A DNA stretch of 64,000 nt from Phyto melanocephala (GCA_941918925.1 OW799234.1:117775128-117839127); one strand, 5' to 3'; positions 27,277 to 40,217 are shown, counted from the stretch's first letter. Numbers and translations: made by a program. The notes: generated by a model not told the origin, from the sequence alone.

Positions 27277-27389
27277 GCCGTATTCATAAAAAATATTTTA
27301 GGTTTATTAAAGGCTTATTTGACAAATGTTGTAGAGAAATTTGTCAAATAAGCGTTTAATAAACCTTAAATATTTTTTATGAATACGGC
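27277..27389. mobile_element. Foldback MITE (113 bp)
   Basis: GCCGTATTCATAAAAAATAT at the left pairs with its reverse complement at the right. The arms are about 50 bp with a few mismatches around a short loop. A more decayed relative lies near 61910-61996. No clear target duplication. Confidence 0.6.
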
Positions 27390-27960
27390 CCTAAAATGCT
27401 AAACTAAATTTATTAATTTTTAAATTTTCTATTAATTTTATTGTCTGCACTAAATTTCTTTTAATTCTAATGTTTTTTTTTTTAAATGCTTGTTGTATAT
27501 TTTTTTCTGTTGTTAAAATTTTTATTTTTGTATTTTTAAAAAAAGGTAGTTAAAATAACCATGTTTTAAAGCCTTGTTTTATTTACACTCATACATTCAT
27601 GCATATGTATGTCCTCAAAGTTATGTAAACATCGTGTGTATAGTTGTTTATATACATGTGTTTGTTCTGAGAAAACATTAACAAAGTGTTGACACATTTA
27701 AGTGTATGTTCTGTACTCTTTTTTTTAATAAATTTTTATTCTTTTTAACTTTGTTTGAAAGTTTTATACAAACATTTGTATAAATGTGTGTATGAACGTT
27801 GTGTATTTTGTTTTAATGTTTTTTATACCCGCCACCAAAAAAATGGTGGGGGTATATTCATTTTGTCATTCCGTTTGTAACACATCGAAATATCCATTTT
27901 AGACCCCATAAAGTATATATATTCTGAATCAGGGTTTGATTTTATGACGATCTAGCTATG

Positions 27961-28036
27961 TCCGTCCGTCTGTCCGTCTGTCCGTCTGTCCGTCTGTCCG
28001 TCTGTCCGTCTGTCCGTCTGTCCGTCTGTCCGTCTG
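27961..28036 (+). repeat. (TCCGTCTG)n microsatellite in Helentron copy 2
   Basis: About nine and a half units of the 8-mer TCCGTCTG. The corresponding place in copy 1 (about 25879-25900) has only two to three imperfect units. (GTCY)n tracts are a known feature of dipteran mini-me/DINE-1-type elements. Confidence 0.9.
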
Positions 28037-29858
28037 TTGAAAGCACGATAGAGGTCGCACCGAAAAAGCTAGGGGGCTCAAATTTTGCCAGAATCTTTCT
28101 TATAGACAAGGTTTGTTTGGTATTGAAAATGGGCTAAATCGGAATATTAGGAAGAGAGTTATAGCTCGAAAAGCAAGAGTAGGTCGAAAAAACCATGTCC
28201 TTCAAACATCGAATAAAATGGAATTGTGTCCAAACGCATTAACGTAGACTTATGAAACTTTAAATATATATTTCCTGAGTAAAAACAATATTTTTCCCCG
28301 AAAATTATCTAAATCTATGCATTAGGAGATGAGTTATCGATCAAAATGTACGAAAATTTATACCGCACAGTGTATTTTTCGGTATATTTAAAAACAAAAA
28401 CGTCATAAAAGCAACAAAATTGAATGTACGACTCTGAAATTTTGCACACTTTGCTTATTGGTGAGACGCTTTTTTTTAACGGAAAATCAATGTGCCACGC
28501 CCACTTTTACGCCCACCTCCCATATAACGTTTTACCCAAAATTCATATAATTTCTCAATTTATGTAGATTTTGGAATAATAAAGGGCTATATTGAAACAT
28601 CTCAGTTGTACTCATTCGAAAATACAACTTTGACACGCCCACTATAACGCCCACTTTTCACGTTATATACCGTTAATGAAATTTAAAAGCTCATAAAACC
28701 GCCAAAATTAGAGGCATGATGATCAAATTCGCTACGTATATCCTTTTAGACAATGTCATTACTGCGCCAGAAAATTAAGGCGCCACGCCCACTTTTACGC
28801 CCACCTCCCATATAACGTTTTACTTATAATTCATATAATTCCTATATTAATAAAGATTTTGGAATTATAAAGAGCTATATTGAAACACCTAAGTTGTACT
28901 CATTCGCAAAAATAACTTTGACACGCCTACTATAACGCCCACTTTTCACGTTATATACCGTTAATGAAATTTAAAAGCTCATAAAACCGCCAAAATTAGA
29001 GGCATGATGATCAAATTCGCTACGTATATCCCCCTAGGCAATGTCATTACTGCGCCAGAAAATTAAGGCGCCACGCCCACTTTTACGCCCACCTCCCATA
29101 TAACGTTTTACTTATAATTCATATAATTCCTATATTAATAAAGATTTTGGAATTATAAAGGGCTATATTGAAACATCTCAGTTGTACTCATTCGAAAATA
29201 CAACTTTGACACGCCCACTATAACGCCCACTTTTCACGTTATATACCGTTAATGAAATTTAAAAGCTCATAAAACCGCCAAAATTAGAGGCATGATGATC
29301 AAATTCGCTACGTATATCCCCCTAGGCAATGTCATTACTGTGCTAGAAAATTAAGTTGCCACGCCCACTTTTACGCCCACCTCCCATATAACGTTTTACT
29401 CAAAATTCCTCTAATTTCTCTATTAATAATGATTTTGGAATAATAAAGGGCTATATTGAAACACCTAAGTTGTACTCATTCGCAAAAACAACTTTGACAT
29501 GTCTACTATAACGCCCACTTTTCACGTAATCTACCGTTAATGAAATTTAAAAGCTCATAAAACCGCCAAAATTAGAGGTATGATGATCAAATTTGCTACG
29601 TATATCCTTCTAATCAATGTTATTGTTGTGCCAAAAAGCTTAGGTGACACGGCCACTTTAACGCCTACCTCCCATACAACGGCTTACCTTAAATTCATGT
29701 AATTTCTCTATTGACAAAGTTTTTGGGAAAATAAAGGGCTATATTGAAATATTTAAGTTGTATTTATTAGTAGAAACTTTATTGACACAGCTACTTTAAC
29801 ACACTTTCATTGAAAGACTACATTTACAAAAGCATTTTAGTAGCATATCGAAGTTATT

Positions 29859-30471
29859 AAGGGTGGTTAAATTTTAAGGACCGATGTTGTATTTAAATAA
29901 AACACAAATTATTTAGGATATTATTATTTCTTTTTATAATGATAATATTTGTATGGTTCAATTATGTATTTAACAAAATATCGGCCAAATGGCCCCCCCC
30001 CCCATCCTTGGCTCCTCTACCTGATGGTCCAAATTTTCAATGACAATGTTGATGCTCAAGTGTTGGGCATGATGATGAGTCGAGGTTGACTGCTCTTTTG
30101 CCACGTTATCGTGAAAAACAGCAATGTTTCCCATTCAACGAACTAAGATGGCATTCAAAGGTGTTTTCACATTTCATACAGACCTGTTTTGCAGAAATTT
30201 AAATATTTTTTACAATTCTCCCGATTGTGGACGAATTTGAACGATTATGTTGATCAAAAGAATTACGAAGTACACAAAATGCATTTTGATTTGAACGCCC
30301 ATTTTTATAAAAAACCTGAATAACTTTAAAGCGTTGCTCGATTGCGTATCATTCCACGGTTCAAATTGAGTTAGTCTGAGATTCAGAAATGTCAAATGAA
30401 ATGCAGAAAACAAATTTAAAGACTAGGTGTAGTTCACCTTCAACATGGGCCCTTAAAATTTAACCACCCTC
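29859..30471. mobile_element. Tc1/mariner-superfamily MITE nested in Helentron copy 2
   Basis: Counterpart of 23471-24057, with terminal AGGGTGGTTAAATTTTAAGG and, at the other end, CCCTTAAAATTTAACCACCC. It lies at the same internal position of the host element. Confidence 0.6.
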
Positions 30472-31891
30472 TACAAAGAAAGTGATACATATCTTATTAT
30501 AAAGAGATTATTCTATAGCGATTAACAAAATAATAAGTATTGTGCTTTAAATGTACACAAAATTGGTGGTGGGTATAAAAGATTCGGCACAGCCGAATAT
30601 AGTGCTCTTACTTGTTTTTTGTCATGTTGTAAAGGACATACCCTGGTCATATGTATTAATTTAATTAAAATTTTTATGGCTTTTGCATGAGAACGACAAC
30701 GAAAATGTACAAAATATAATCTTTTAGTCAAAAAAGTATAAGATCCTTTTTTTTAGTTTGTAAAGAGAGATGTTTTCCTTGTTGCTGCCCTTGTATAGGC
30801 TACATAATGTTTAAAAAAGAACGCATGAAAAAGGAATAACAATTGCATTTCACATATTTTTATTCAAAAGTTATCTTAAAAAACGTAAGATTTAAAAAAC
30901 CTTTTTAAACATTTTGAAAATATTAAGAAATTTCCTTTACTTATCTTTTATGGTGTAGAAAATAATGTCCCTGAATTACTGAACAAATTATATCTCTACA
31001 TGCGGCAGTTAATTAACTCGGTATCCTTCTCGACCGCCGTCTCAAGTCAGGGAAAGTTCATTCATATTAAGCCAAAGGTAATTTAAATAAACTGGCAAGA
31101 AATTTTATACTAAGAATCAATCTCATTGAAATTTACTAGATCGTTATATTTTAAAAGCCAAGACCATACTAGATTAAGATGATTTAATATTACTGATCTG
31201 GTAGGGGCGAGGTGGAATAATGAAAAAAAAAAAAAAACGGTAACCCTGAAAACAAATTAGTCGTCCCAAATTGACAGGGTTCGGAATTGTTATTAATTAT
31301 AATTTTTTAACGTAAAACCAAAGTTCTTGTTAAGCGTGTAATCTATTTAAGATTAGATAAATATTACATATTTAACAGCATTGGGAGCGTCTACATTTTC
31401 GACACATGAGAATTGATTTTTGTTGCTCAGAGTGAGTACGGTTTTGGCCCATATTGTTACAACTAAAAAAAATGTAATTACACAGTCATAAAATGCTATG
31501 AAAATTTGTGCATTGCATCGATAGTGGGTTCTTAGCTTAACGATAATGTCTTTCCCAACTTCACAAAACAAAATTTCTTTTATCGTTTATTTTAAAAGAA
31601 ATATGGAGACTTAATTTTGATAATGTATAAAATTTTAATGTGCAAAATTCTCAAAAATATATATATTTTTTTAATTTTTAAATAGTGTTTTTTATGAAAT
31701 AATATTATTCGCCTTGAATAAAATAAAATGAAATATTTATGAATTTTTTTATTTATTTGTCAAACTTTCCGTTTTAACTTATATTTAAATTTTTGTTGAG
31801 CCTCTAATTCAATTTTTACATGCTTATTATTGCAAAGAATTTTAAATTGAGATCAATGAAATAATAATCTTAAAAATTATGTTTTGCTGAC

Positions 31892-31957
31892 CCAGCCGTA
31901 TGAAATGCATTTTCGAAACCAGCTACGATTTCATCATCACTACACTTTTTGTCGGCG
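31892..31957 (-). ncRNA. Degenerate hammerhead-like relic
   Basis: Read on the minus strand it retains TGATGATGAAATC-GTAGCT-GGTTTC-GAAA and AATGCATT. These correspond to the second part of the CUGAUGA box, stem II and its loop, the GAAA box and the tiny stem III of the ribozymes at 44371-49622. The invariant C3 is G, and stem I next to the core no longer pairs, so it should be inactive. Similarity to the 545-bp satellite extends a little on the GAAA side (TAAAAATTAT, AGCCG). It shows that the family has older dispersed members. Confidence 0.6.
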
Positions 31958-34039
31958 ATTAATTAAGTTCGGCAAATCATTGTTCTTCTTTTCATATTTT
32001 CTTACCTCAAAGACTTAGATCGAAATTTATCAAAAATCAACCCTTTTTCTTTTTGTTTGTTATTAAATAATTTAAATTCAAAGAATTTAAAATGTTATTG
32101 AAAATTTGCACAAAATAAATATTTAAACTCAAGTGTTTTTATTGCTATTTAGCACATGTATTGACACAAATATTAAACAAATAAAAGCGTGAACACACAC
32201 TAAATAAACATACTACACATTTGCTTAAATATAAAATTAATCGAGAAAAAAAATGCAACTTCACACCTAAAAAGTAATTGCCATAGGTTAAAATAAACAA
32301 AATAAGCAAGCAAAGGAATTCACCAACTAGAAGTAAAATGAATACCAACCTATAAAACTGACACATCACTTAACTAACTGACCAACAAAAAAAGCTTTCA
32401 CAAAATGTATTTGCCATCTAAAAATTCTAAAATTTTTATGTGAAGTTTTATTCCTTACACCTTCACTTTTCTATGTATTTAATGAAGCCAGTCACTTGTA
32501 CACATACATACTTATTTTTAGTATGTAACATTATATATACTTATAAATAGGTTTACTGCCTAGCAAGATAGCACAAGTGTTCTTGACAATTTCTACAAGC
32601 TACTCATTGCTGTTGCAACAACATTTTAAACACCTTTTGTATTGCTTGTAAACAGCAACCAGGCAACTAAAAAAATGCAATTATTCATTTTAAGTAACAA
32701 CATATTGCCTTAACACATAATCACACCATCGCACCATTCTTTATATATAGAAATATATTCATATATGCCAACAACAGCCATAATAAACAAATACCATCTA
32801 CTACATCTTCCTGGTTTTAAATGCAGCATCTATAAAGAAGTGTTGCTGCCTGAAATTCTGTCACCTTATTCGTTAAAAGAAAACCTAATGAAGAAATTTA
32901 TATGCAGTGTAAATTTATGCCAAAAATTAACCATAAGCAAAATTACACAACAACCCACAAATACTAACTAATACGTGTATGAATTTGTGCAGTGTGAAAG
33001 AAAAGCTACCAATAAACGAACCAAAGAGTGAAATTGTGATTCACGTGCCTTAAGTACTTGGAGACGACGTGTATTTGGCACTAGACTTGTCAAGTTTTCC
33101 ACGGCAATATTTAAACATGTCGTGTGAACCCTTTAAAATATTGCTGGTGGAAGAAACATATCTAAAAGCCGTATGACAGATTTTAAATTAAAGTGTGCTC
33201 TTTTTTCTGATCTGGCATCAACTGTTATTAGTAGTAGTTCAAAAAGGGCTTATTGTAAAAAAAAACGGAAAACAGTTTTTATGCAATCCATTTTACATGA
33301 TTTATTTAAAGAAAAATTTTTTTTACCAAAATCGCATACAAAAAAAATCATTTGTAGGTTAATAAAATTAAAATCGCTTACAAAATCAGTTACTGTAAAC
33401 AAAGAGAAAGTTTTTCAGACAAAATAACATATGACTTGTGAATGCAAAATTTTTAAACCATCTATAAAATAACAATTTTCATAAACATACATTATAGCAC
33501 ATGGATCACAAAAACGACAGGACAGTAGTATATAAATAACATTCCGTCTGAAAGCAGCTTTATGTCTTTTTTGATTTGTTCGTATACTGATGCAGGAGAT
33601 CCCAAACTTTTAAATATTTTGCTCTTAAATTTTTTTTAAACAAATGTTACACTATTTGTCCTATTCCAGCTAACCACATCCCTACAATTATAAGGATCAG
33701 AGCAGAAGGCATTTTATGGTCACACATATTTAGGAAACTATCAAAGTTTTTGCAGTTTTATATGATTTGTTTAATTCGAGACAAGAATTTATAGGATATA
33801 AAATTTTAGCGTGGTACCTAACACAGAGTATTTTTCGTATAAATTTTGCAAAAAAGAAGTTACTGTTTTAGATTTACCGTTTCATTTGATAAAGTATTTG
33901 CAGCAAAGAAAAACAAATATTTTCCTTTTTTTCTTGAGTAACGAGACAGTCTTTATTTAAAAGTTTGTTCTATGGTTAATCTCAAAAATCTCGGGAATTC
34001 GGGAAAGAGATCGCAATTTTATATAGAATATTTTATATA

Positions 34040-34684
34040 CACGCAAAGAAAAAACATGGTTGTGGTAATCATAATCGAAAAGCAACATACTATGATTGAA
34101 TTGTATGATTGTGTTTAAAACATATAATGGTTACCAGTTAGCATTATTATGTTTAATTAAAGTAACAAGCAATAATCATATTTATGACTACAATTGAAAT
34201 CGGCACTCTTTGCTATTTTCTACAACAAATAATTATCTTAAATATATAGAAATATTAGTTGTACATACTATTTTAATTGCAATTTTTATACCAATATTTT
34301 TTTAAAATTTCTGATTTATTTTCAAGTTTATCCAATTTTTACAAAAATCTTGTGTATTTTATTTTTTGACATCTCAAACTATTAAAATATTAAAAATTTA
34401 TTCAGCAAGAAGAAGAATAATTGAAATCAAATTATTATTAAAAAAATGATTTAATGATTATTTTTAATTTCTAATGCTTTTGAATATGTTATTTTTGTCG
34501 GATTAGTTTTTTTTAAATCATAATATTTTCGAGCGACAACAATATCGTTGTTGATTATCCTGATTAAAAATATGTTGAAATGAAACAAAAATAACTATAA
34601 CTTGTTTTCGACAGCCGAATATTGTCAAAGAGAATATAATATGACCGTCGTGATCATGTTAAAACCATGGTTTTTCTTTGCGTG
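34040..34684. mobile_element. MITE with CACGCAAAG termini
   Basis: The left end CACGCAAAGAAAAAACATGG and the reverse complement of the right end, CACGCAAAGAAAAACCATGG, form inverted repeats of about 24 bp. The 645-bp interior is AT-rich and has no ORF of note. I see no convincing target duplication, so the superfamily is unknown. Confidence 0.65.
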
Positions 34685-37600
34685 TGAAATATGAATCCAT
34701 TTTTATTAAAAAAACAAATTTTTGAACATATATTTCCTGTATAGAGGCAGTTCTTATCACAATTTTATCAGAAGCACAACTAGTTTGGAAAAAAAGAACA
34801 TAATATTTGTTGAATTAGAATTTGTCAAAGGTTTTATATTATATTTTCTAATGGTAAACTAATAAAAAATTGTGGCTGTCACGTTAGGAAACACTTATCT
34901 ACTCTCCTTACTCTTTCTATTTATATTGAAAAAACCTACTTAAATGATAACATGCTTTATAAGCCCCTATTTAAAAATGTGCAATAACAAAAAACACAAC
35001 AACTATAAAGTTCTTAATACACATACATATTTGCAGTTGTTGTTTATGATACTCGATTCACTGTCATGGTAACACGCCACAAACAGTTTTTTGTTTAATA
35101 TTTTATTTTTTTAATATTTTTTCTGTTAAGGCTTGTTTTAGAAACCGCCCACTCTGAAAATCCATTAAAATATTACTGTTTTTTACTTTTGGGCTTCACT
35201 CTGTTGCTAGTTTCATTTGCCTTTAAAGATTTATTTATTAAAAAGTAAAATTGATTGTTTCTTTGTTGTCGTTTTTATTGTATTTATATTTAAAATGACA
35301 ATAGACTTTATAATGACATAAATTGTCTATAAAATGTCTTTGGAAAAGCTTTTGTAATGAAGACATTAAGACTGACATTATTTTTTAATAAGAATAAAGT
35401 AATCAAAAACTGATGGGATGAGTTTGATGAAGGCAGGCCTGGGTGTGACACAAAAAGGAAGGTGATTATATTGTTTTCTTCTGCAATAAAATTATTTTTA
35501 GAAATGACTAAGAATAGAACCTGAACGCTACCTTTAGATAACACAAAATCATGCGGAGATACTGGGGGTAGGAAAATAGAATGTTTACGCACGCTAATCT
35601 AAATGTTTTCTTTTGCTAAATTATAGTTCTAGCATCCATAAAACAAAAAAATGTCTTCAAACCTGTAACATGACTTTGTTGAAACTGTAAAATTTTTGGT
35701 AAAATCGTTATTTTGGAGTTCTTTCATTTTGCAAAATATTTCTTTTGAAAAATTTTACAAGATTTATTTCTTATATAGCAAAAATAAAACATAAGATTGT
35801 AAACAATAATTTAAACTAATCATTTGTGTATTAGCTATTACTGAAAAAATCTCCATAACGGTATAATTATCTACTACAAAATTTAATGTGGTTTCACAAA
35901 ATATTTTACCCATTAAAATTCTTCTAAACACTTCAAAGATTGTCATACTTTACTCTGTTTGCAATCATAGATTTTTGTTTACGCTTAACCATTTCTGTAC
36001 CTCTAAGATAAACATCATTTTACTTTGGCTACAGTTGTTAAACAATAATTTACAATTTTTGTATTCTCCGCAAACAAATTCGACAGCATTATTTACTTAC
36101 TTATTTGCACAAAACTTTATGCAACAAACAAAATAGCAACAGCAACAAGGAAAACAATCAAAAGAAAACAGTAGTTGTTGTCAAAAATTACTGTATTGTC
36201 GTAAGTTTTACGCTAATCCGATTGTGTGCTATGTATTGCCATAGAAAAAAAAGCAGCATAAAAAACCCTCATGCTGATATACATAAATCCAAAACAACAA
36301 ATCGTTGCGATTTGTTAAAAACACTTACTCCCACACATGTTGTACGTTTTGATTTGACTGAAAGAACGATAGAAATAAAGACGAGAAACAAATATATGCT
36401 TTAGTTCTGTTTAAATATTTTCTTTTCAGCTTGAATGCTCCTGCCAACAACAATTTACATGCAATACAAGATGTGCATTTAAAGCAATATCGTTAGTATA
36501 GTCATCTATTTAAGATCTTTTTTTGTTGCTGCAGTTTTAGCATTAAGTAAAAGCAACTGTAACAAGCAACGTATAAAAGAAAAGTCCTCATCATTTTTAT
36601 TTAACATCAAGGCAAGTCTCTATACATATGTGTGTGTTTAAATGTTAGACAAAATCTTAACAAAAGTTTACATTTAGTTTTAGCCATTTACTTAAAAACC
36701 TAAAAAGGGGGGATAAACGAACAGCTAACGACAACGGCAAATTTAACTAACATGACTGCATTCATATATTTATGCATAGAGCAACAATGACTTTAAATGA
36801 CAGTTAAGAAATTGTCTACCACGCTTGCGTGTTCTACCTCATTGTTATTAAAAGTGTCATAAAGAAGATGCTCTTTCGTGATAGTTAAGTGATATAAAAA
36901 AATTATAAAAAAAACAAACCTGATTCTTCCTACTCGCTAACAATAATCAGCAAATTTATAACAGCAATATAAAAGAAAGATTTCATACTTTTTAAACTCT
37001 AAAAAATATAAACTAATACCTCCGAGTTCCTCTTAAAAATTACACTCCTTTAAGCTGCTGCTATCTACTACAAAAACAGGCAAATTGTGTTTTTTTTTAT
37101 TCCTCTAACAGGCTTTATAAAACGGAGGTGCAAATTTCGTGTAAGAAGGTAGACAACACGACAACTACAACAACAGCTGCCGGAGACCGGAGTTGCAATA
37201 CCGAAAAAAAAACAGAAAAATAATGATGATGATTTGTTCGTGAAAGAACTAAAGCACACGTTTTACGTTTAACCAAGAAAAATAGTTGAGAAACTAGAAA
37301 AAATCTTTACACATACATACGCGAACATAACTAAAAAACGACGAAAATTATAAGTGAAAAGTGGTATACAAAGAAAAATTATGTGTGTGGGTTTAACACA
37401 GCAGTTTGTTTTTAAATGCACACAAACACACATTTATGAACGTAGCAGATAAAAAAACTTAAGATAATTAATTTCTTGTACTTTTTCATTTTAAGTTTAT
37501 TAAATGAAATATGTAAAATTGGAGGTGAAAAATTATATTAAAATATTTAATATTAAAATGCATTTGAGGTGTGATGGTCATTAGAAAAATAAATGCTTTT

Positions 37601-38084
37601 ATGTGGGTTTAAAAGCAGATATTTATATAAAGAAAAAACCAACAACTTATTTTGAAAATTAAAATACTCAGTTATTTAAATGTAGTTTTAATTAAAAAAC
37701 ATTTAGTATAGTAGCAGTTTAAAAATTATTAAAGAAAACATGTTGGCTTTTAAATGGCGCCTGGGTTACAAATATATATTTAAAAATATCATAGAAAATT
37801 TCATTCTTAGAATATTTTTGGTGTAAAAAAATAAAATATATTTTGCTAGATTATTATTTTTTTCTATTAAATTCCCATTTGCTCTTTGGATGATTGCTTT
37901 AATCGTTTGGGTCTTAAAAATTATAAAAAGAGAATGCACTTCACCATCACATCATCGCTTAGCCCAGATTTTTATTTAATGTTAAAGGCCATTTAGCTTA
38001 ATTATCTGCGATGTCATTTTGACTTTAAATCTTTTAAATATGTAGTTTTATGTAACAAGCCATTTCAGTTAAAACCAATATTAA

Positions 38085-38737
38085 AGGTGAATTCACCCAT
38101 TTGTTCTGAACAAAATTTTTTCCGGAGAATAACATTTTTTACTGAGAGTTTTCTGCAGAACGATTCACCCAGAAACTTTGTCCGAAAAAACAAAGCTGTC
38201 ATATAATATAAGAATGCAAACAGTTGTACAAAGTGGCAGCACCGCTAGCAAACTATGTAAATAAATACATTTGAAGAAAATGTCGGATAGAAGAAAACTA
38301 AAATTATTATTTTTAATTGAAGTGCATAAAGTAAATTTGTTTCCATTCCATAAACCCTGTTTTAAATAATTATTTTTGTATGCACTATTGCTCATGTCAT
38401 AGAAACATTTTCTTCCTGGTTTTTTAAATTCTTCTATTAATTTTTGAGCAATATTTTCATTAAATTCCATTTTAATTGTTAATTTTCGGCAAGAACAATT
38501 TTTGTATAATAAATGTACTGACACTGTGTGATGTGGCAACCAAATTCAATTTTCATGTAAATATTGAAAAAAAAAAATGGCATCCCAATTCAGTTTTTTC
38601 TGAACAAGAATTAAAATTAAACCAATTCAAGAAAAAACTTTCTGAACAAAATAATATCTCTCTCTCTCAAAAGTAAAACGTCAAACTCGATATAAAAAAA
38701 TTTGTTCTGAACTAAAATTTTATGGGTGAATCCAGCT
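38085..38737 (-). mobile_element. PIF/Harbinger-like element
   Basis: Terminal repeats AGGTGAATTCACCCAT (left) and AGCTGGATTCACCCAT (right, reverse complement) are flanked by TAA on both sides (38082-38084, 38738-38740). A 3-bp TWA target duplication is typical of PIF/Harbinger elements. Subterminal TTTGTTCTGAAC boxes occur near both ends. The interior carries a MADF-like coding fragment on the minus strand, and PIF/Harbinger elements characteristically carry a second gene for a Myb/SANT- or MADF-like protein. No DDE transposase is present. Confidence 0.7.
38330..38470 (-). pseudogene. MADF-like domain, N-terminal half
   Basis: From the ATG at 38470 the peptide begins MEFNENIAQKLIEEFKKPGR and continues KCFYDMSNSAYKNNYLKQ. 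This resembles the start of MADF domains (LIxxVxxxPxLWDxxxxxYKxxxxxxxxW), which bind DNA. After about 42 residues the similarity stops, at an intron or a deletion, and the frame runs into unrelated sequence. It fits the accessory DNA-binding protein of a PIF/Harbinger element. Resemblance is by motif only. Confidence 0.45.
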
Positions 38738-38944
38738 TAAGGGGCTTGAAGTCAGCAACTTCAACTATTAAACTAAACTATAGTACCAATACAACGAAAG
38801 CTGTGAATCGAATAATTTTTATGTAAATTGTTGTTTAATCGACTTTTTTGATATATTATGTTTTTCAATAAATTTCCTAAATTCGGGCTTTCAAGGTCAT
38901 ACGTTTAATTATTTTAAAATAAAAATTTTTTACCAAATATTATA

Positions 38945-39807
38945 AAGGGTGGGGCATTTAAAAGTTTGATTTTTAAAATGCAATAAAACAAGAAAGGATG
39001 GAGATTCGATAAATTTATATTTTTGTTGTGAAGAACAATTGTTTTGCTTAGAAATAAAATATTATTTTATTCATATGGCTGCTGCGGTTGGCCTTACAGT
39101 ACTCCATACGATCGAAACAATTTTTTCTAGTGTATGGGGTTCTGTTTCGACAATGTCATCACGAATATTGGCCTGCAAATGCTTAATTATCTCTGGTTTG
39201 TCTGCAAAAAACCAGTCTCTAACTGTTTGTGGGTATCAAATTACAGCTTCTTGGCACCCAATTGACATCACTATTTCATCAAATTATACGACCAATAAAC
39301 GTTGTACGCAACATATCAATTGTCGCACAAGATGTGGGTCAATTTTCAACGCCCTGTTGAAATCAAAGATTGTTCATATCAATATCATGAAGATTGGGCA
39401 GAAAGGAATCGGTTATCATGGAGCGATAAGTATCTCCATTGATCGTATTGGTAGCGCCGCCTTTATTTTCTAATAAAGCCAATGATGTCTTCGATTTACA
39501 AGCTACACCAAAAAGTCACTCTTCGTGGGTGCATTGGCTTCTGTAAATCCACGTTTGGGTTTTCTGAGCCCCAAATATAACAACCAAGTTGATATTAGCT
39601 TAATTTTTTTTTGCAAAATCGACTTAGTGAAATTTCCAACAAATTGTCTTTGTTTTGGAAATGAGTTTTCAATAAATCCTTAAATCAAGAGAATATCGAT
39701 TCATTTTGTTCAGCGGAGACAATAAACTAAATTGTTTGATAGAATAGAATGCCATAAATTTAAAACAACCACGAATTTAAATTAAAACCGATAGATGACC
39801 CACCCTT
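38945..39807 (-). mobile_element. Decayed Tc1/mariner-superfamily transposon
   Basis: Ends AAGGGTGGGGCATTTAAAAG and, as reverse complement, AAGGGTGGGTCATCTATCGG lie between TA dinucleotides (38943-38944, 39808-39809). The 863-bp body contains a broken transposase reading frame on the minus strand. It is too decayed to be active. Confidence 0.7.
39140..39470 (-). pseudogene. DDE_3-type transposase relic
   Basis: On the minus strand one frame reads ENKGGATNTINGDTYRSM, then DMNNL, a stop in place of the usual W, FQQ, ATIDMLRTTFIGRII, two stops, and NSDVNWVPRSCNL. Related insect transposases have WFQQDGA..H, ATIDLLR and DVNWPPRSCDLTPLDYFLWG. The second catalytic Asp (QQD) is replaced and several stops are present. 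The long spacing to the last Asp position suggests a DD41D/rosa-like group, which is inference. The long open frame on the opposite strand here is only a shadow. Confidence 0.65.
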
Positions 39808-39844
39808 TACTTATCCTCGAAGCCGTAATAAACTTTATTATATA

Positions 39845-40025
39845 CTAGCCTGTGTCGGCGACTTAGTTATCGGCATGAGAGGTATCCTCTTTTTGTAATA
39901 TTCAAGTTTTTAAATAACTGTGCGGCGAATTTCATTTATGTCCGTACAGCAATTTAATGCGTGACTGAGGAAAAATATTAGAACATTTAAACATACAAAC
40001 ATTTGTATTTATTATATTAGTGGGA
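39845..40025 (-). mobile_element. Short Helitron, internally deleted
   Basis: On the minus strand it starts TCCCACTAATATAATAAATA and ends CTAG, between A and T. It is 181 bp and related to 3511-3806, with a decayed terminal hairpin. Confidence 0.7.
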
Positions 40026-40039
40026 TAGAATTAAAAACA

Positions 40040-40217
40040 TCGCATGTTTTTGCGAATTCGCTTGAGAATTGTGATATATGGTAACCTATGTATTAATTTA
40101 GGTTGTTGTCTATTTGTGTGCCAAATTTCATTTAGTTCCGTTTAGACGTTTTTGCGTGAATGAGGAACAAACATCTAGACATACAAACATTCACATTTAT
40201 TATATTTATTAATGTGA
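40040..40217 (-). mobile_element. 3'-truncated Helitron copy
   Basis: Begins (minus strand) TCACATTAATAAATATAATA and contains the CACGCAAAAACGTCTAAACG region of the same family. No CTAG end is visible. Confidence 0.6.

Larger units (their letters stand above)
27820..30620 (-). mobile_element. Helentron-like (HINE/DINE-1-type) element, copy 2, inverted
   Basis: This is the reverse-complement counterpart of 23324-26040. It begins TTTTATACCCGCCACCAAAA and ends with the GATTCGGCACAGCCGAATAT hairpin and CTTGTTTTTT. It has the same four 288-bp repeats and the same nested Tc1/mariner-type insertion (29859-30471). Its (GTCY)n tract is much longer (27961-28036). Sequence differs from copy 1 at many scattered sites, so the two are old independent insertions rather than a recent duplication. 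Confidence 0.7.

Noticed and set aside
39039..39473. 144-codon open frame on the plus strand, the longest uninterrupted ORF apart from the Tc1 transposase halves
   Set aside because: The minus strand carries a decayed DDE transposase with recognisable blocks; the plus frame is its shadow.
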